Source of the DNA: Thalassovita mediterranea
GTDB lineage: Bacteria; Pseudomonadota; Alphaproteobacteria; Rhodobacterales; Rhodobacteraceae
Reading direction: 5' to 3'
NCBI RefSeq assembly: GCF_001458435.1
Contig: NZ_CYSF01000017.1
Location: forward strand, 62,001-126,000
DNA: 64,000 bases
In this document: piece after piece, positions 24,656-35,748 of the stretch
How positions within the stretch are numbered: the stretch's first letter is position 1
How the letters are laid out: every line of letters starts with the position of its first letter
Program-made: the position numbers and the translations under genes
Notes under the pieces: model-generated
What the model was told of the DNA's origin: nothing
Database searches by the model: none
What the model saw: the letters and a program-made list of their open reading frames with translations, nothing else

Positions 24656-24680
24656 AAAGGCGCCCCAAAGGGGCGCCTTT
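24656..24680. terminator. Bidirectional terminator
   Basis: The arms ggcgcccc and ggggcgcc flank an aaa loop, with A and T runs on either side. The hairpin separates the small membrane protein gene from the convergent RNase J gene. Confidence 0.88.
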
Positions 24681-24708
24681 CTCATTCTTTCAAAACCACT
24701 AGATCACA

Positions 24709-26379
24709 TCACGCCGACAGGCGGGAAATCACCACGGTGACCTCAGGCTTTTTGCCAATCTCGATCTGAGCACTGCGGCGGGTGATTTTGCGCAGCTCAT
24801 CTTCCAGCTTGTCGTCATCATCCAAGGTGCGCTGCGAGGCACGGCCCATGAACTGGCTCAGGTCCGCCTCCAGCACATCGACCAGCGGCGCGTTCGACTT
24901 GCCGGTTTCGGCCAGACCTTTCAGCTCGCACCACGGATCGCCCAGCGGTTCGTTGTCCTCATCCAGAATGACGGTGACCAGCACATGACCGTTCAGCGCC
25001 ATACGGATCCGGTCGCGCACAATGCCGTCCAGCGCGCCATATTGCACCGAGCCATCCAAATAGGTGCGGCCCGTATCAACAAAACCACAGACACGCGGCG
25101 CATCGCCGGACAGTTCCAGCATGGTGCCGTTCACCGCGATGGTGGAGGCATAGCCGTTGGTTTCCGCCAGCTTGCTGTGTTCGCGCAGATGACGGTGTTC
25201 GCCGTGCATAGGGATGACCATTTCGGGATGCACCAGCTTGTGCATCTCAATCAGATCGGGGCGGTTGGCGTGGCCCGACACGTGGTAGCGGCCCCCGTGA
25301 TCGTCAACCACATCCACACCCATTTCCGAAAACTGGTTCATGATGCGGATCACACCGCGTTCATTGCCCGGAATGGTCTTGGAGGAGAAGAGGAACAGAT
25401 CGCCCTCTTTCAGGCTGATACCGTGGTATTTGCCGTTCGCCAGCTGGGCCGAGGCCGCGCGGCGTTCGCCCTGCGATCCGGTCACCAGCAGCATCAAGTT
25501 TTCGCGCGGGATCTCACGCGCCTCTTCGACGCTGACCACTTTGGGGAAATCAGCCAGCACACCAGTGGTGATCGCCGCCTCAATCATGCGGCGCATGGCG
25601 CGGCCCATCAGGCAGATCGACCGCCCTGCCCGCACGCCGGCCTCAGCCAGTGTTTTCACCCGTGCGACGTTCGAGGCAAAGGTGGTTGCCACCACCATGC
25701 CAGGCGCCTCTGCCACCAGCGATGTGATCTCATCCCCGATCGATGCCTCAGAGCGGCCAGCGACGGGGCTGAACACGTTGGTACTGTCACAGATCAGCGC
25801 TTTGACGCCGTTCTTGGACACAGTGGCCCACAGATCGGGATCGTAGGCTTCGCCCACAACCGGCGTTTTATCCAGTTTGAAGTCACCGGTGTGGATCAAG
25901 CGGCCCTTTGGCGTGTCGATGATCAACGCCGAGCTTTCGGGGATCGAATGCGACATTGGCAGGAACGCCACTTCCATCTCACCTGCCTTGATGCTTTCGG
26001 GCAGTGGCGACACGGTACGTACCACGTCGTCGGAATAGCCATATTCGCGCAGCTTGTGGCGGGCGATATTGGCGGTGAACGCACGGGCGTAGATCGGCGC
26101 GCCCAGACGTTCGTACAGGTGGCCAACCGCGCCAACGTGGTCCTCATGTGCGTGGGTGATGAAGATAGCGTCAAGGCGATCCTTACGCTCCTCCAGCCAC
26201 GCGATATCGGGCAGGATCAGGTCCACACCCGGGGTGCCGTCCATATCCGGGAAGGTCACGCCCAGATCCACAAGGATCAAGCGCTCCTGATCCTCGGGGC
26301 CGTAGCCGTAGACGTAACAGTTCATTCCGATCTCACCCGCGCCACCGAGGGGGAGATAGATAAGGCGCTGGCTGCTCAT
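24709..26379 (-). CDS. rnj: Ribonuclease J
   Basis: The 556-residue metallo-beta-lactamase/beta-CASP RNase has the zinc motif H-A-H-E-D-H-V-G-A near residue 77, F-A-S-N-V-A-R and V-T-G-S-Q-G-E-R of the beta-CASP region, and H-V-S-G-H-A late in the catalytic part. RNase J combines endonuclease and 5' exonuclease activity in RNA turnover. It overlaps the upstream coaX by four bases, so it is translated from the birA-coaX-rnj transcript. Confidence 0.95.
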   Translation of the reverse strand: MSSQRLIYLPLGGAGEIGMNCYVYGYGPEDQERLILVDLGVTFPDMDGTPGVDLILPDIAWLEERKDRLDAIFITHAHEDHVGAVGHLYERLGAPIYARAFTANIARHKLREYGYSDDVVRTVSPLPESIKAGEMEVAFLPMSHSIPESSALIIDTPKGRLIHTGDFKLDKTPVVGEAYDPDLWATVSKNGVKALICDSTNVFSPVAGRSEASIGDEITSLVAEAPGMVVATTFASNVARVKTLAEAGVRAGRSICLMGRAMRRMIEAAITTGVLADFPKVVSVEEAREIPRENLMLLVTGSQGERRAASAQLANGKYHGISLKEGDLFLFSSKTIPGNERGVIRIMNQFSEMGVDVVDDHGGRYHVSGHANRPDLIEMHKLVHPEMVIPMHGEHRHLREHSKLAETNGYASTIAVNGTMLELSGDAPRVCGFVDTGRTYLDGSVQYGALDGIVRDRIRMALNGHVLVTVILDEDNEPLGDPWCELKGLAETGKSNAPLVDVLEADLSQFMGRASQRTLDDDDKLEDELRKITRRSAQIEIGKKPEVTVVISRLSA

Positions 26380-27155
26380 ATGTTGCCTTGGTCCTTGTTG
26401 TATTTGTGGATCACGGTCAGGCCGTGCATGGTCAGGTCATCTTCGATGGTGTCAAATAGGTGATCGCCCTTTTCAAACAAGGGCGCAAGGCCACCAGTGC
26501 CCACAACCTTCATCGGACGACCGTATTCTGCCTTGATTCGGCTGATGATGCCTTCGATCAGACCAGTATAGCCCCAGAAGACGCCAGATTGAATGCAGCC
26601 CACCGTATTGGTGCCAATAACGCGCTCAGGCTGGCTGACATCAACGTGCGGCAATGCCGCCGCGCCGGAGTGCAGCGCCTCAAGGCTGAGGTTCACACCG
26701 GGGGCGATCACGCCACCCACATAGGCGCCATCCTCTGCCACCACGTCAAAGTTGGTGGCGGTGCCGAAATCGACAACCACGGTATTGCCGCCATGGCGAT
26801 CATAGGCCGCAACCGCATTGGCCAGACGATCTGGCCCCGGCTGGGTGCCTTGATCAACGCGTGGTGCCACCGGCAACAGGCAGTCGGGCTTGCCCACCAC
26901 CAGCGGGCGACAGTTGAAGAAACGGTCAGTAAACACGCGCAGGTTCCACACCACGCGTGGCACGGTGGAGGAGATGATCACATCGGTGATATCTGCCTTG
27001 ATCCCATAGTGATTGATCAGCGTCGAATACCAGGTGAAATAGGCATCAGCAGTCCGTGCATGGTGGGTCGACGTGCGCAGGGTGCACAGGAACTCTGTCC
27101 CGTCCCAGATCGAAAACACGGTGTTGGTATTGCCGCAATCAATGGTCAGAAGCAT
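26376..27155 (-). CDS. coaX: Type III pantothenate kinase
   Basis: The 259-residue enzyme phosphorylates pantothenate in coenzyme A synthesis. It shows the ASKHA motifs D-C-G-N-T-N-T-V-F-S at the N-terminus, D-F-G-T-A-T-N-F-D near residue 130 and G-V-I-A-P-G-V-N-L-S just after. The order birA-coaX-rnj behind the nuo genes is typical of rhodobacteria. Confidence 0.95.
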   Translation of the reverse strand: MLLTIDCGNTNTVFSIWDGTEFLCTLRTSTHHARTADAYFTWYSTLINHYGIKADITDVIISSTVPRVVWNLRVFTDRFFNCRPLVVGKPDCLLPVAPRVDQGTQPGPDRLANAVAAYDRHGGNTVVVDFGTATNFDVVAEDGAYVGGVIAPGVNLSLEALHSGAAALPHVDVSQPERVIGTNTVGCIQSGVFWGYTGLIEGIISRIKAEYGRPMKVVGTGGLAPLFEKGDHLFDTIEDDLTMHGLTVIHKYNKDQGNI

Positions 27156-27174
27156 GAGGCCTCTCCCTACCCCT

Positions 27175-27960
27175 TTAGAAAAAAATCTCGGCCGCTGCGA
27201 TGGTCACGCGGCCCTTGGCGGTGGATAGGACAAGATTGCCTGCCACGTCCACCGTCTCAAACGTGCCGACCTGTTCGTCACGCAGCGTTCGTGCGGTGAT
27301 CACCTCACCCAGACGGGCGGCGCGGGCCAACCACAGGGTGCGGATCGGCTCAAACCCGTAGGTGGTAAACTGCGCCTCGTAATGGGCATAGGCACGGGCC
27401 AGCTCGGTCAGAAACTCATCCGGTGTGACCGCAGCGCCGGTTTCAGACAGTAGTGATACAGGCCGCAGAGCGCCCTCTTCCACCTGATCAGCGCCGGGCG
27501 CTGCCTTCAGGTTCACCCCAATGCCGATGCCGATGTGCATGACCTGCCCACCGGTGCCGACGCTTTCCAGCAGGATGCCCGCCACCTTGCCACCATTCAG
27601 CAGCACGTCATTGGGCCACTTCAGGCTCAACCCCTGCGGACGGCCTGTGACCGCCGCAAACGCATCGTACAGCGCCAGCGACGCCACGAAGGAGCGCAGC
27701 GCAACAACCTCTGGGCTTTCCTTGGGCTGCAGCACCAAAGTGGCGGCGAAGTTGCCCACAGGGTTCACCCAGGCACGCCCGCGCCGCCCCCGGCCCGCGG
27801 TTTGCTTCAGCGCCATGATCCATTCCGGCCCCGCCAGCTGCGGCGCCACGCGCGCCGCTTCGGCGTTGGTGCTGTCAATTTCTGCCAGCACACGGCGACC
27901 GTAGCCTGTAGGCCACCCATCCGGCAGCGCGCTTGCTGTGTGATCCAAACTGTCCTGCAT
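27175..27960 (-). CDS. birA: Biotin-[acetyl-CoA-carboxylase] ligase, monofunctional
   Basis: The 261-residue ligase has the biotin-binding G-R-G-R-R-G-R-A-W motif near residue 60 and K-W-P-N-D-V-L-L-N-G-G-K-V-A-G-I-L. There is no N-terminal DNA-binding domain, so it attaches biotin (for example to the MccA biotin domain coded in this window) without being a repressor. The ATG at 27960 is preferred to a GTG at 27969, which lies too close to the AAGG site. A terminator after nuoN lies about 70 bases upstream. Confidence 0.94.
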   Translation of the reverse strand: MQDSLDHTASALPDGWPTGYGRRVLAEIDSTNAEAARVAPQLAGPEWIMALKQTAGRGRRGRAWVNPVGNFAATLVLQPKESPEVVALRSFVASLALYDAFAAVTGRPQGLSLKWPNDVLLNGGKVAGILLESVGTGGQVMHIGIGIGVNLKAAPGADQVEEGALRPVSLLSETGAAVTPDEFLTELARAYAHYEAQFTTYGFEPIRTLWLARAARLGEVITARTLRDEQVGTFETVDVAGNLVLSTAKGRVTIAAAEIFF

Positions 27961-28026
27961 GTCAGGCACTGCCTTTCAATGTTCCCCAAATACTCCCGCC
28001 GGAGGCGGAAACCCTCATCCCTCTAA

Positions 28027-28060
28027 CGAAAAACGCGCATCAGGGCTACCCGATGCGCGT
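28027..28060 (-). terminator. Terminator at the end of the nuo operon
   Basis: On the minus strand acgcgcatc pairs perfectly with gatgcgcgt around a loop with an inner ggg/ccc stem, followed by five T. It lies about 30 bases after the nuoN stop. Confidence 0.82.
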
Positions 28061-28091
28061 CCTTATGATGTTAGCGCGTCAAAGGCGCGGA

Positions 28092-29540
28092 TCAGTTAAC
28101 CAGCGCGGCAGCCGCCGCTTCGGCCCAGGCTTCAACACCCAGCAGGTTGATGCCAGGCAGCCATGCCAGACCGATGATCGCAGCCGATGCCATCAGCAAG
28201 ACCCACAGAACAGGCGTGCCGGCCTTGTCCAGACCCTCTTCTGCCTCATCACCGAAATACATGTAGTAAACGATGCGCAGGTAGTAGAAGGCACCAATGA
28301 CCGAGGCCACAACACCCAGCGCCGCCAGCCAGATCAGGCCTGCCTCATAGGCGGCTTGCAGCACGTAGAACTTGCCGAAGAAACCCACCATCGGCGGCAC
28401 ACCTGCGAGGGAGAACAGCAGAACCAGCATCGCCAGCGCCTTGCCCGGTTCGCGTTTCGCATACATGTTCAGCGCATTGATGTCGGTCACCGGTTGGCCG
28501 TCTTTTTCCATCATCAGGATGAAAGAGAAGGTACCGATGTTCATGGTCACATAGATCACCATGTAAATCAGCAGCGCCTGCACGCCAAAGGCGGTGCCAG
28601 CGGCCAGACCCATCATCGCATACCCCATGTGGGCGATCGACGAATAGGCCATCAGACGTTTGATGTCGCGCTGACCAATTGCAGCAACTGCGCCAAGGAA
28701 CATCGACAAGAGCGACAGAACCGCAACCACCTGCTGCCAGTCGGCCACCACACCACCAAAGGCATCATGCAGCACACGGGCGAACAGTACGGTCGCCGCC
28801 ACTTTCGGTGCGGTGGCGAAGAAGGCGGTCACGGGGGTCGGCGCGCCCTCGTACACATCCGGGGTCCACATGTGGAACGGCACGGCGGAGATTTTGAAGG
28901 CAAGGCCAGAGATCACCAGCACCAGACCGAACAGCAGACCCAGAGAGGTGTGGCCGTGGCCTGCTGCCTCGATAATACCGGCAAACTGCGTGGTGCCGGA
29001 GAAGCCGTAAACCAGCGACGAACCGAACAGCAACAGACCCGAGCTGAGCGAGCCGAGGACGAAGTATTTCAGGCCCGCCTCGGTCGATTTCACGCTGTCA
29101 CGACGCAGCGACGCGATCACGTAGAGCGCCAGCGACTGCAGTTCCAGGCCAAGGTACAGCGCCATCAGGTCACCGGCGGAGACCATCACCATCATACCAA
29201 CAGCGGCCAGCGCCATCAGCATTGGGTATTCAAACCGCAGCATATCGCGACGCGACATGTAGTCCTGCCCCATCACCAGCACAGCCGCGCTGGAGAACAG
29301 GATCGCAACCTTGGCGAAACGGGAATAACCGTCGTCGTTGAACATGCCGTTAAAGGCGATGTGGTCACCGGATCCGGTGGCAACCCACAGGCCCAGCACA
29401 ACGAAGACAGCGGCAGTCACCCACGTCAGCAGCGGCGCCAGCCGGTCCTTGCCGGTGTAGACCGCAAACAACAGTGCGCCCATCGCGTAAACCGCCAGCA
29501 GGATTTCCGGCAGGATAATGTTCAGATCAGCCTGGATCAT
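28092..29540 (-). CDS. nuoN: NADH-quinone oxidoreductase subunit N
   Basis: The 482-residue polytopic membrane protein is the antiporter-like proton-pumping subunit N of complex I. It shows the family hallmarks [11 protein letters not shown], the lysine-bearing L-K-Y-F-V-L-G-S, and [10 protein letters not shown]. The last gene of the operon, it is 17 bases after nuoM. Confidence 0.97.
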   Translation of the reverse strand: MIQADLNIILPEILLAVYAMGALLFAVYTGKDRLAPLLTWVTAAVFVVLGLWVATGSGDHIAFNGMFNDDGYSRFAKVAILFSSAAVLVMGQDYMSRRDMLRFEYPMLMALAAVGMMVMVSAGDLMALYLGLELQSLALYVIASLRRDSVKSTEAGLKYFVLGSLSSGLLLFGSSLVYGFSGTTQFAGIIEAAGHGHTSLGLLFGLVLVISGLAFKISAVPFHMWTPDVYEGAPTPVTAFFATAPKVAATVLFARVLHDAFGGVVADWQQVVAVLSLLSMFLGAVAAIGQRDIKRLMAYSSIAHMGYAMMGLAAGTAFGVQALLIYMVIYVTMNIGTFSFILMMEKDGQPVTDINALNMYAKREPGKALAMLVLLFSLAGVPPMVGFFGKFYVLQAAYEAGLIWLAALGVVASVIGAFYYLRIVYYMYFGDEAEEGLDKAGTPVLWVLLMASAAIIGLAWLPGINLLGVEAWAEAAAAALVN

Positions 29541-29557
29541 CTCTCTCAGGGCTCCCG

Positions 29558-31126
29558 TTAGTGCGACTGGACCGCAGCGGTGGCAGCACTCGGTGCCTCC
29601 GCAAGGGCCAGTTCATAGTTTTGGATCAGCGCCTCTACCGAGGGACCGATGATGTCGAGGACCAGCGATGGGTAAACGCCCAAGAGCAGGGTCATCACGA
29701 CCAGCGGCGCAAAGATCGCGCGCTCACGGCCCGACATGTCGCTGATGGTCTTGAGGCTCTCCTTGATCAGGTCGCCCATCACCACGCGGCGGTAGAGCCA
29801 CAGCGCATAGGCCGCCGAGAAGATCACGCCAGAGGTCGCGATCGCCGCCACCCAGGTGTTGACCTGGAAAATGCCCATCAGCGTCAGGAATTCACCGACG
29901 AAGCCAGAGGTGCCCGGCAGGCCGACGTTGGCCATGGTGAAGAACATGAAGATCAACGCATAGGCCGGCATCCGGTTGACCAGACCACCGTAGGCGTCGA
30001 TCTCGCGGGTGTGCATGCGGTCGTAGATCACGCCCACACACAGGAACAGCGCACCCGAGATGAAGCCGTGGCTGATCATCTGGAAAATCGCACCGTCAAT
30101 GCCCTGCTGGTTGGCGGCAAAGATACCCATGGTCACATAGCCCATGTGTGCCACCGACGAATAGGCGATCAGCTTTTTCATGTCTTCCTGCACCAGTGCC
30201 ACAAGCGAGGTGTAGACAATCGCAATCGCCGACATCCACAGGATCAGCGGGGTCAGAACGTCCGACCCGATGGGGAACATCGGCAGGCTGAAACGCAGGA
30301 AACCGTAGCCGCCCATTTTCAGCAGGATTGCCGCCAGAACCACGGACCCCGCAGTCGGCGCCTGAACGTGGGCATCCGGCAGCCAGGTGTGCACTGGCCA
30401 CATCGGCATTTTCACCGCGAACGATGCAAAGAAGGCCAGGAACAGCAGCGTCTGCATACCACCGACAACGTGAATGCCCAGAATGTCGAAGCTTTCAGAA
30501 GCAAAGCTGTGCGTCATCAACGAGGTTGCTTCACCACAGGCCGCGATACAGGTGGTGCCTGCATCTACATACATGCCGACCATCGCCACCAGCATCAGAA
30601 CCGAACCGAGGAAGGTGTAGAGGAAGAACTTGAACGAGGCATAAATCCGGTTCGCACCGCCCCAGATACCGATGATCAGGAACATCGGGATCAGGCCTGC
30701 CTCAAAGAACAGGTAGAACAGCACCAGATCCAGCGCCATGAAGACGCCCAGCATCAGCGTTTCCAACAGGAGGAAGGCGATCATGTATTCCTTCACCCGT
30801 TTGGACACATCCCAGCTGGCCCAGATCACCAGTGGCATCATGAACGTGGTCAGCATCACAAACAGAACCGAGATGCCATCAACACCCAGACGGTATTTCA
30901 GGCCCAGCACCCAGTCGCGTTCTTCGACGAACTGGAAACCGGTGTTCTGTGGGTCAAATTCGGCCAGAATGAACAGCGACACCAGAAAGGTGACAACCGT
31001 GGTCACCAGCGCCACCCATTTGGCGTTGCGCTGTGCTGCGGCATTCGAACCGCGCAGGAAGATGGCCAGAATGACCGCCCCCAGCGTCGGAATGAATGTG
31101 ACCAGAGAGAGCAAACTGTCAGTCAT
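29558..31126 (-). CDS. nuoM: NADH-quinone oxidoreductase subunit M
   Basis: The 522-residue antiporter-like subunit contains [27 protein letters not shown] and [10 protein letters not shown], all typical of NuoM. It pumps protons in the membrane arm. Its start overlaps the nuoL stop by one base (TAATG). Confidence 0.97.
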   Translation of the reverse strand: MTDSLLSLVTFIPTLGAVILAIFLRGSNAAAQRNAKWVALVTTVVTFLVSLFILAEFDPQNTGFQFVEERDWVLGLKYRLGVDGISVLFVMLTTFMMPLVIWASWDVSKRVKEYMIAFLLLETLMLGVFMALDLVLFYLFFEAGLIPMFLIIGIWGGANRIYASFKFFLYTFLGSVLMLVAMVGMYVDAGTTCIAACGEATSLMTHSFASESFDILGIHVVGGMQTLLFLAFFASFAVKMPMWPVHTWLPDAHVQAPTAGSVVLAAILLKMGGYGFLRFSLPMFPIGSDVLTPLILWMSAIAIVYTSLVALVQEDMKKLIAYSSVAHMGYVTMGIFAANQQGIDGAIFQMISHGFISGALFLCVGVIYDRMHTREIDAYGGLVNRMPAYALIFMFFTMANVGLPGTSGFVGEFLTLMGIFQVNTWVAAIATSGVIFSAAYALWLYRRVVMGDLIKESLKTISDMSGRERAIFAPLVVMTLLLGVYPSLVLDIIGPSVEALIQNYELALAEAPSAATAAVQSH

Positions 31127-33318
31127 TAGTGCGCCCCTCCGCTGAGCGTCATCCAGGTAATCAGTACGACGATGCCAACCACCATCGCAAAGGCATAAGT
31201 GAAGATGTAGCCGGACTGCGCCTTACCTGCGAGGCGGGTGAAGAAGGGCACGATGCCCATCGCCACACCATTGAGGAAGCCGTCAATCACGGTGCCGTCG
31301 CCGCGTTTCCACAGGAACCGGCCCAGTGCCTGGGCGGGTTTCACGAAAATGGCGTCGTAGATTTCGTCAAAGTACCACTTGTTCAGCAGGAACAGGTACA
31401 GCGGACGGTTCGCCGCCGCCACACGTGCAGGCATCGACGGGTTCCAGATGTAGAACCACAGTGCGACGATAAAGCCGGTCAGCATGGCGATGAACGGGCT
31501 GATCTTGACCCATTTGGGGACATAGTGCGCCTCGTTCAACACGTCGTTGTTGACGCCTGCATAGATCGCGCCCTCACCGGGTTTGCCGGCCAGTACGTAA
31601 TGCGGCTTGGCGTCTTTGCTGTGCCCGTCCTTGCTATGATCGTCCTTCGCCATGGCGTGATCGTCTTTGGTGTGATCGTCCTTCGCATGATCATCATGAC
31701 CGTCTTTGGCCATTGCGTGACCATCTTTGCCGTGCCCATCTTTACCATGATCGTCGTGGCCTTCGGCGTGATGTTCTTCGGCGTGGTAGGGAACGCCGAA
31801 CCATTGTGCGACCTTCTCAGTCTTGCCGAAGAAGACGTTATACCAGACCATACCGGCCAGAACCGCACCAATGGCCAGAACACCCAGCGGGATCAGCATG
31901 ACGGTCGGGCTTTCATGGGCGTGTTCGTGGGTGTGTTTGTCCCCACGCTGTTCACCGTAGAAGGTCAGGAACATCAGACGCCAGCTATAGAAAGAGGTGA
32001 ACAGCGCTGCGATCACCAGCATCCAGAAGGCGTAGCCGCCATTGGTGCCAGCATAAGCGGCCTCGATCACTGCATCCTTGGACAGGAAGCCTGCGAAACC
32101 AATGGTGGTCAGCGGAACGCCAACGCCAGTAATGGCCAGCGTACCGATCATCATCGCCCAGAAGGTCAGCGGCATCTTCTTGCGCAGGGCGCCGTAGTTG
32201 CGCATGTCCTGTTCGTGGTGCATGCCGTGGATCACGGAGCCCGCGCCAAGGAACAGCATAGCCTTGAAGAAGGCGTGAGTGAACAGGTGGAACATCGCGA
32301 CCGAGTAAACGCCAACACCCGCAGCCACAAACATGTAGCCCAGCTGCGAACAGGTCGAATAGGCGATCACACGTTTGATGTCGTTCTGCACCAGACCAAC
32401 AGTGGCGGCAAAGAACGCGGTGGTCGCGCCAAGGAAGGTGATGAAGGCCGTGGCCTCAGGCGCTAATTCCATCAGCGGCGACATGCGGCAGACAAGGAAC
32501 ACACCAGCGGTCACCATGGTGGCCGCGTGGATCAGTGCCGACACAGGTGTCGGGCCTTCCATCGCGTCAGGCAGCCAGGTGTGCAGCAGCAGCTGAGCTG
32601 ATTTACCCATCGCACCGATGAACAGCAGGAACGCCAGAAGGTTCGCCGCGTTCCAATCGCGCCACAGGAAGTGCAGGTTGGTTTCCGCCAGCTCGGGCGC
32701 CTTGTCGAAGATCGCTTCGAATTCAATGCTGCCGGTCAGCATGAACAGGCCAAAGATCCCCAGCGCAAAGCCGAAATCCCCCACGCGGTTCACAACAAAC
32801 GCTTTGATCGCTGCAGCGTTGGCCGAGGGTTTCTTGTAGTAAAAACCAATCAGCAGGTAGGACGCAACGCCCACACCTTCCCAGCCAAAGAACATCTGAA
32901 CAAGGTTGTCAGAGGTGACCAGCATCAGCATCGCAAAGGTAAAGAACGACAGGTAGGCAAAGAAACGTGCCTTGTAATGTTCGCCCTCTTTCCACGCGTG
33001 GTCATGCGCCATGTAGCCAAAGCTATAAAGGTGCACCAGCGCCGAGACCGAGGTTACAACAACCAGCATGATCGAGGTCAGGCGATCCAGACGGATCGAC
33101 CAAGCGGTCTGCAGGTCGCCGGAGTTGATGAAATCCAGAATATGGATGTGTTTCGCCATCGACGGGTCGTGGGTCAGGAACACAATCCAGCTGAGAAGTG
33201 CAGCAAGGAACAGCAGGCCAGTGGTCAGGACTTGCGCGCCCTTTTCACCGATATAGCGCCAGCCGAACCCGCCAATGAGCGCCCCGACGAGGGGCGCAAA
33301 GAGGATAATCTTTTCCAT
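31126..33318 (-). CDS. nuoL: NADH-quinone oxidoreductase subunit L with histidine-rich insertion
   Basis: The 730-residue subunit carries the NuoL motifs [16 protein letters not shown] and Y-S-T-C-S-Q-L-G-Y, and the end of the membrane arm. Between the main transmembrane block and the last helices (residues about 511-573) lies a region with 13 histidines in units such as G-H-D-D-H, K-D-G-H and A-M-A-K-D-D-H. This makes it over 100 residues longer than the enteric protein. The repeat is seen at DNA level as degenerate short units near 31610-31780. The insert could bind metal ions. Confidence 0.97.
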   Translation of the reverse strand: MEKIILFAPLVGALIGGFGWRYIGEKGAQVLTTGLLFLAALLSWIVFLTHDPSMAKHIHILDFINSGDLQTAWSIRLDRLTSIMLVVVTSVSALVHLYSFGYMAHDHAWKEGEHYKARFFAYLSFFTFAMLMLVTSDNLVQMFFGWEGVGVASYLLIGFYYKKPSANAAAIKAFVVNRVGDFGFALGIFGLFMLTGSIEFEAIFDKAPELAETNLHFLWRDWNAANLLAFLLFIGAMGKSAQLLLHTWLPDAMEGPTPVSALIHAATMVTAGVFLVCRMSPLMELAPEATAFITFLGATTAFFAATVGLVQNDIKRVIAYSTCSQLGYMFVAAGVGVYSVAMFHLFTHAFFKAMLFLGAGSVIHGMHHEQDMRNYGALRKKMPLTFWAMMIGTLAITGVGVPLTTIGFAGFLSKDAVIEAAYAGTNGGYAFWMLVIAALFTSFYSWRLMFLTFYGEQRGDKHTHEHAHESPTVMLIPLGVLAIGAVLAGMVWYNVFFGKTEKVAQWFGVPYHAEEHHAEGHDDHGKDGHGKDGHAMAKDGHDDHAKDDHTKDDHAMAKDDHSKDGHSKDAKPHYVLAGKPGEGAIYAGVNNDVLNEAHYVPKWVKISPFIAMLTGFIVALWFYIWNPSMPARVAAANRPLYLFLLNKWYFDEIYDAIFVKPAQALGRFLWKRGDGTVIDGFLNGVAMGIVPFFTRLAGKAQSGYIFTYAFAMVVGIVVLITWMTLSGGAH

Positions 33319-33323
33319 CTGGA

Positions 33324-33629
33324 TCAGCCTTTCATCACGTTGACGTCTTCCACAGCGATCGTGCCGCTGTTGCGGAAGAAGCAGACCAGGATCGCCAGAC
33401 CAATCGCTGCTTCAGCTGCCGCAACGGTCAGCACAAACAGCGTAAAGACCTGACCAACCAGATCGCCCAGGAAGCTGGAGAAAGCCACAAGGTTGATGTT
33501 CACCGACAGAAGCATCAATTCGATGCTCATCAGCAGAATGATGACGTTCTTCCGGTTCAGGAAGAGACCGAAGATGCCGATGACGAACAGCGCGGAGGCC
33601 ACCGTCAGGTAATGTTCTAGTCCAATCAT
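33324..33629 (-). CDS. nuoK: NADH-quinone oxidoreductase subunit K
   Basis: The 101-residue protein has three transmembrane helices and the conserved membrane glutamates ([14 protein letters not shown] and [11 protein letters not shown]). It lies five bases before nuoL. The gap to nuoJ is unusually long and holds several hairpins. Confidence 0.96.
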   Translation of the reverse strand: MIGLEHYLTVASALFVIGIFGLFLNRKNVIILLMSIELMLLSVNINLVAFSSFLGDLVGQVFTLFVLTVAAAEAAIGLAILVCFFRNSGTIAVEDVNVMKG

Positions 33630-33783
33630 GTCAGTCCCTCGGGGTTTGCCCCATCGTCGTTTATTTCATCGCGCCCCGATCTTGGCTCGGGGCCTCTTAT
33701 TTTTAGCGCGTCTCTATACGCGCCCGTATCTTCTGCCCCTGCGGGCAAGGTGCCGGATCACCTCCGGCACGCGCGGGCGTGGG
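33630..33783 (-). other. Structured spacer between nuoJ and nuoK
   Basis: In 154 bases inside the operon there are three perfect stems: gccccga/tcggggc (33673-33693), tgccc/gggca (33734-33747) and gtgccgg/ccggcac (33750-33770). No open frame of note is present. The other nuo junctions overlap or are a few bases long, so this gap is exceptional and may be an RNA processing or stabilising site. Confidence 0.5.
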
Positions 33784-34392
33784 TTACAACCCCTGCCCCG
33801 GTTTCACGTCCTTCAGCTCCATCGCCTCAGTCGGATCGCGCCACATCTGGGCCAGAACGTTCTGGCGTTTGACGTGGGTGCGGTGGCGCAGGGTCAGGAC
33901 GATCGCACCGATCATCGCAACCAGCAGAACCAGACCCGACAGCTGGAACAGCAGGAAGTATTGGTCATACAGCAGCAAACCCAGCGCAGCGGTGTTCTGC
34001 ATATCCGCAGGCGCCACAGCCGCACGGTTTTCCAGCGCGTGTTCTGCGTAATCCCATGCGCCGTAGGCCAGACCGAATTGCATCAGCAGGACCACACCGA
34101 TCAGCAGTGCGATGGGCATGTATTTCGCCATCTCTGCCTTCAGCTCGGCGAAATCGACATCCAGCATCATCACCACAAACAGGAACAGAACCGCCACGGC
34201 GCCGACGTAAACGATGATCAGCAACATCGCGACGAATTCGGCACCCAGCAGCACGAACAGCCCTGCAGAGCTGAGGAAAGCCAGGATCAGCCACAGCACC
34301 GAATGCACCGGGTTACGGCTGATCACGGTGAACAGCCCGCCGGTCACGGCGCAGATGGCGAACAGGTAGAAAGCCAGCGCAGCAATCGTCAT
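33784..34392 (-). CDS. nuoJ: NADH-quinone oxidoreductase subunit J
   Basis: The 202-residue membrane protein has five hydrophobic segments, including [12 protein letters not shown] and the [16 protein letters not shown] motif of the third helix, which is the family hallmark. It overlaps the upstream CMD-family gene by four bases. Confidence 0.96.
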   Translation of the reverse strand: MTIAALAFYLFAICAVTGGLFTVISRNPVHSVLWLILAFLSSAGLFVLLGAEFVAMLLIIVYVGAVAVLFLFVVMMLDVDFAELKAEMAKYMPIALLIGVVLLMQFGLAYGAWDYAEHALENRAAVAPADMQNTAALGLLLYDQYFLLFQLSGLVLLVAMIGAIVLTLRHRTHVKRQNVLAQMWRDPTEAMELKDVKPGQGL

Positions 34393-34811
34393 GTTTCTTT
34401 GTCCTCTTTGTCAGCCATGACTTCGCGGGCACATTCCATTGCCTTGGTCATGGCGGGTATGCCGGCAAACATCGACATCTGGGCGATGGTTTCGGCGATT
34501 TCGTCTTTGCTGGCCCCGGCTTCCAGTGCGTGGCGCACTGTCATCCTGAGACCCGTTTCATTCTGTGCGCCCTGCATGGTCAGACCGGCAAGGGTCAAAA
34601 GCAGGCGTGTCTTGGCGTCCAGCCCTGATTGGCTGAGGCCACGGCCAAAGATCATCTCCATGAAGTCTTTGGGCATGGTGGGCCACAGCGCCTCATATCC
34701 TTTGAACGCATCCTGCGGGCTGAAGTTTTCCAGCGCAGGGTTCATGGCTTTGGCCATCTGCTGCGCCTGCTTCATCATCATTTCAAAAGGATTGTTGGGG
34801 GTGTCGTTCAT
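34389..34811 (-). CDS. Carboxymuconolactone decarboxylase-family protein in the nuo operon
   Basis: The 140-residue protein has the CMD pattern: [13 protein letters not shown] near residue 65 and [20 protein letters not shown] near residue 100. The CxxC of AhpD-type members is absent, so peroxidase activity is unlikely. It overlaps genes on both sides by four bases (ATGA), so it is translated with complex I. Its role there is unknown. Confidence 0.8.
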   Translation of the reverse strand: MNDTPNNPFEMMMKQAQQMAKAMNPALENFSPQDAFKGYEALWPTMPKDFMEMIFGRGLSQSGLDAKTRLLLTLAGLTMQGAQNETGLRMTVRHALEAGASKDEIAETIAQMSMFAGIPAMTKAMECAREVMADKEDKET

Positions 34812-35224
34812 TTAACGCCCTCCAAACGCGCCACCAGATCGGCCATCGCGTCATCCCATGCGGCACTATCGCCGCTATCGGCCCACAGTACGGCCATTTC
34901 GGACGCATCCCCGCTGATCCGCGCCAGTGCAACCAGTGCCATCGCGGGCAGGTCGTCATGTTCGGCCACCTGATCGGCGTGTTCGCCAACTGTTTCTGCA
35001 ACGTCGGATCCCAGATCACCACCGGCATCAAAGGCCAGCGCAACAATCTCTGCCGCAGCGCGGGCCGCCGATCCCATGTCGAGGTCGAGGTAATCCCCAG
35101 GCTCCAGATCTGCCACATCCTGAAGGGCAGCGCGTACAGCTTCTACGCCCGCGCCTGCATACTCCTCTTCGAGCCAGTCGAGAGCAGTATCGTCTTCAAA
35201 TGTGCCAACACCCATAGCGCCCAT
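34808..35224 (-). CDS. DUF4259 protein in the nuo operon
   Basis: The 138-residue acidic protein begins M-G-A-M-G-V-G-T-F-E-D-D-T-A-L-D-W-L, close to the DUF4259 opening M-G-A-W-G-x-G-x-F-x-N-D. The rest is Ala/Asp/Glu-rich. The ATG at 35224 has an AGAGAGGAAA site 7 bases upstream, better than the second ATG. It lies 26 bases after nuoI. The function is unknown. Confidence 0.75.
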   Translation of the reverse strand: MGAMGVGTFEDDTALDWLEEEYAGAGVEAVRAALQDVADLEPGDYLDLDMGSAARAAAEIVALAFDAGGDLGSDVAETVGEHADQVAEHDDLPAMALVALARISGDASEMAVLWADSGDSAAWDDAMADLVARLEGVK

Positions 35225-35250
35225 GGTCGTTTCCTCTCTCTGCCGTCGCG

Positions 35251-35745
35251 TTAGCGATACGGCGCGTCCAGTTCCAGATTGCGCGCGATCTCTGCTTCCC
35301 AGCGTTCACCGTTTTCCAGCAGTTTTGCCTTGTCATAGAACAGTTCTTCGCGGGTTTCGGTCGCAAACTCGAAGTTCGGGCCTTCGACAATTGCGTCTAC
35401 CGGACAGGCTTCTTGGCAGAAACCGCAGTAGATACATTTGGTCATGTCGATGTCATAGCGGGTGGTGCGGCGCGAACCGTCGTCGCGGGGTTCCGCGTCG
35501 ATGGTGATCGCCTGTGCCGGACAGATCGCTTCGCACAGTTTACAGGCGATGCAGCGCTCTTCGCCGTTGGGATACCGACGCAGCGCGTGTTCACCACGAA
35601 AACGTGGGCTAAGCGGGCCCTTTTCGTGTGGGTAGTTCAGGGTGGATTTGGGAGCAAAGAAATACTTCAGCCCCAGTTTGAACCCTTTGACGAAATCGCT
35701 CAGCAGAAAGTAGCCTGCGGCCCGTTTGTAATCAACGTTAGCCAT
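35251..35745 (-). CDS. nuoI: NADH-quinone oxidoreductase subunit I
   Basis: The 164-residue ferredoxin-like subunit has two 4Fe-4S motifs, [12 protein letters not shown] and [12 protein letters not shown], holding clusters N6a and N6b. It passes electrons from the NuoG side towards NuoB. It follows nuoH by three bases. Confidence 0.97.
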   Translation of the reverse strand: MANVDYKRAAGYFLLSDFVKGFKLGLKYFFAPKSTLNYPHEKGPLSPRFRGEHALRRYPNGEERCIACKLCEAICPAQAITIDAEPRDDGSRRTTRYDIDMTKCIYCGFCQEACPVDAIVEGPNFEFATETREELFYDKAKLLENGERWEAEIARNLELDAPYR

Positions 35746-35748
35746 GGG

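Noticed and set aside
31600-31790. Short repeated units as a CRISPR or minisatellite array
   Set aside because: They encode the in-frame histidine-rich loop of NuoL and have no spacers.
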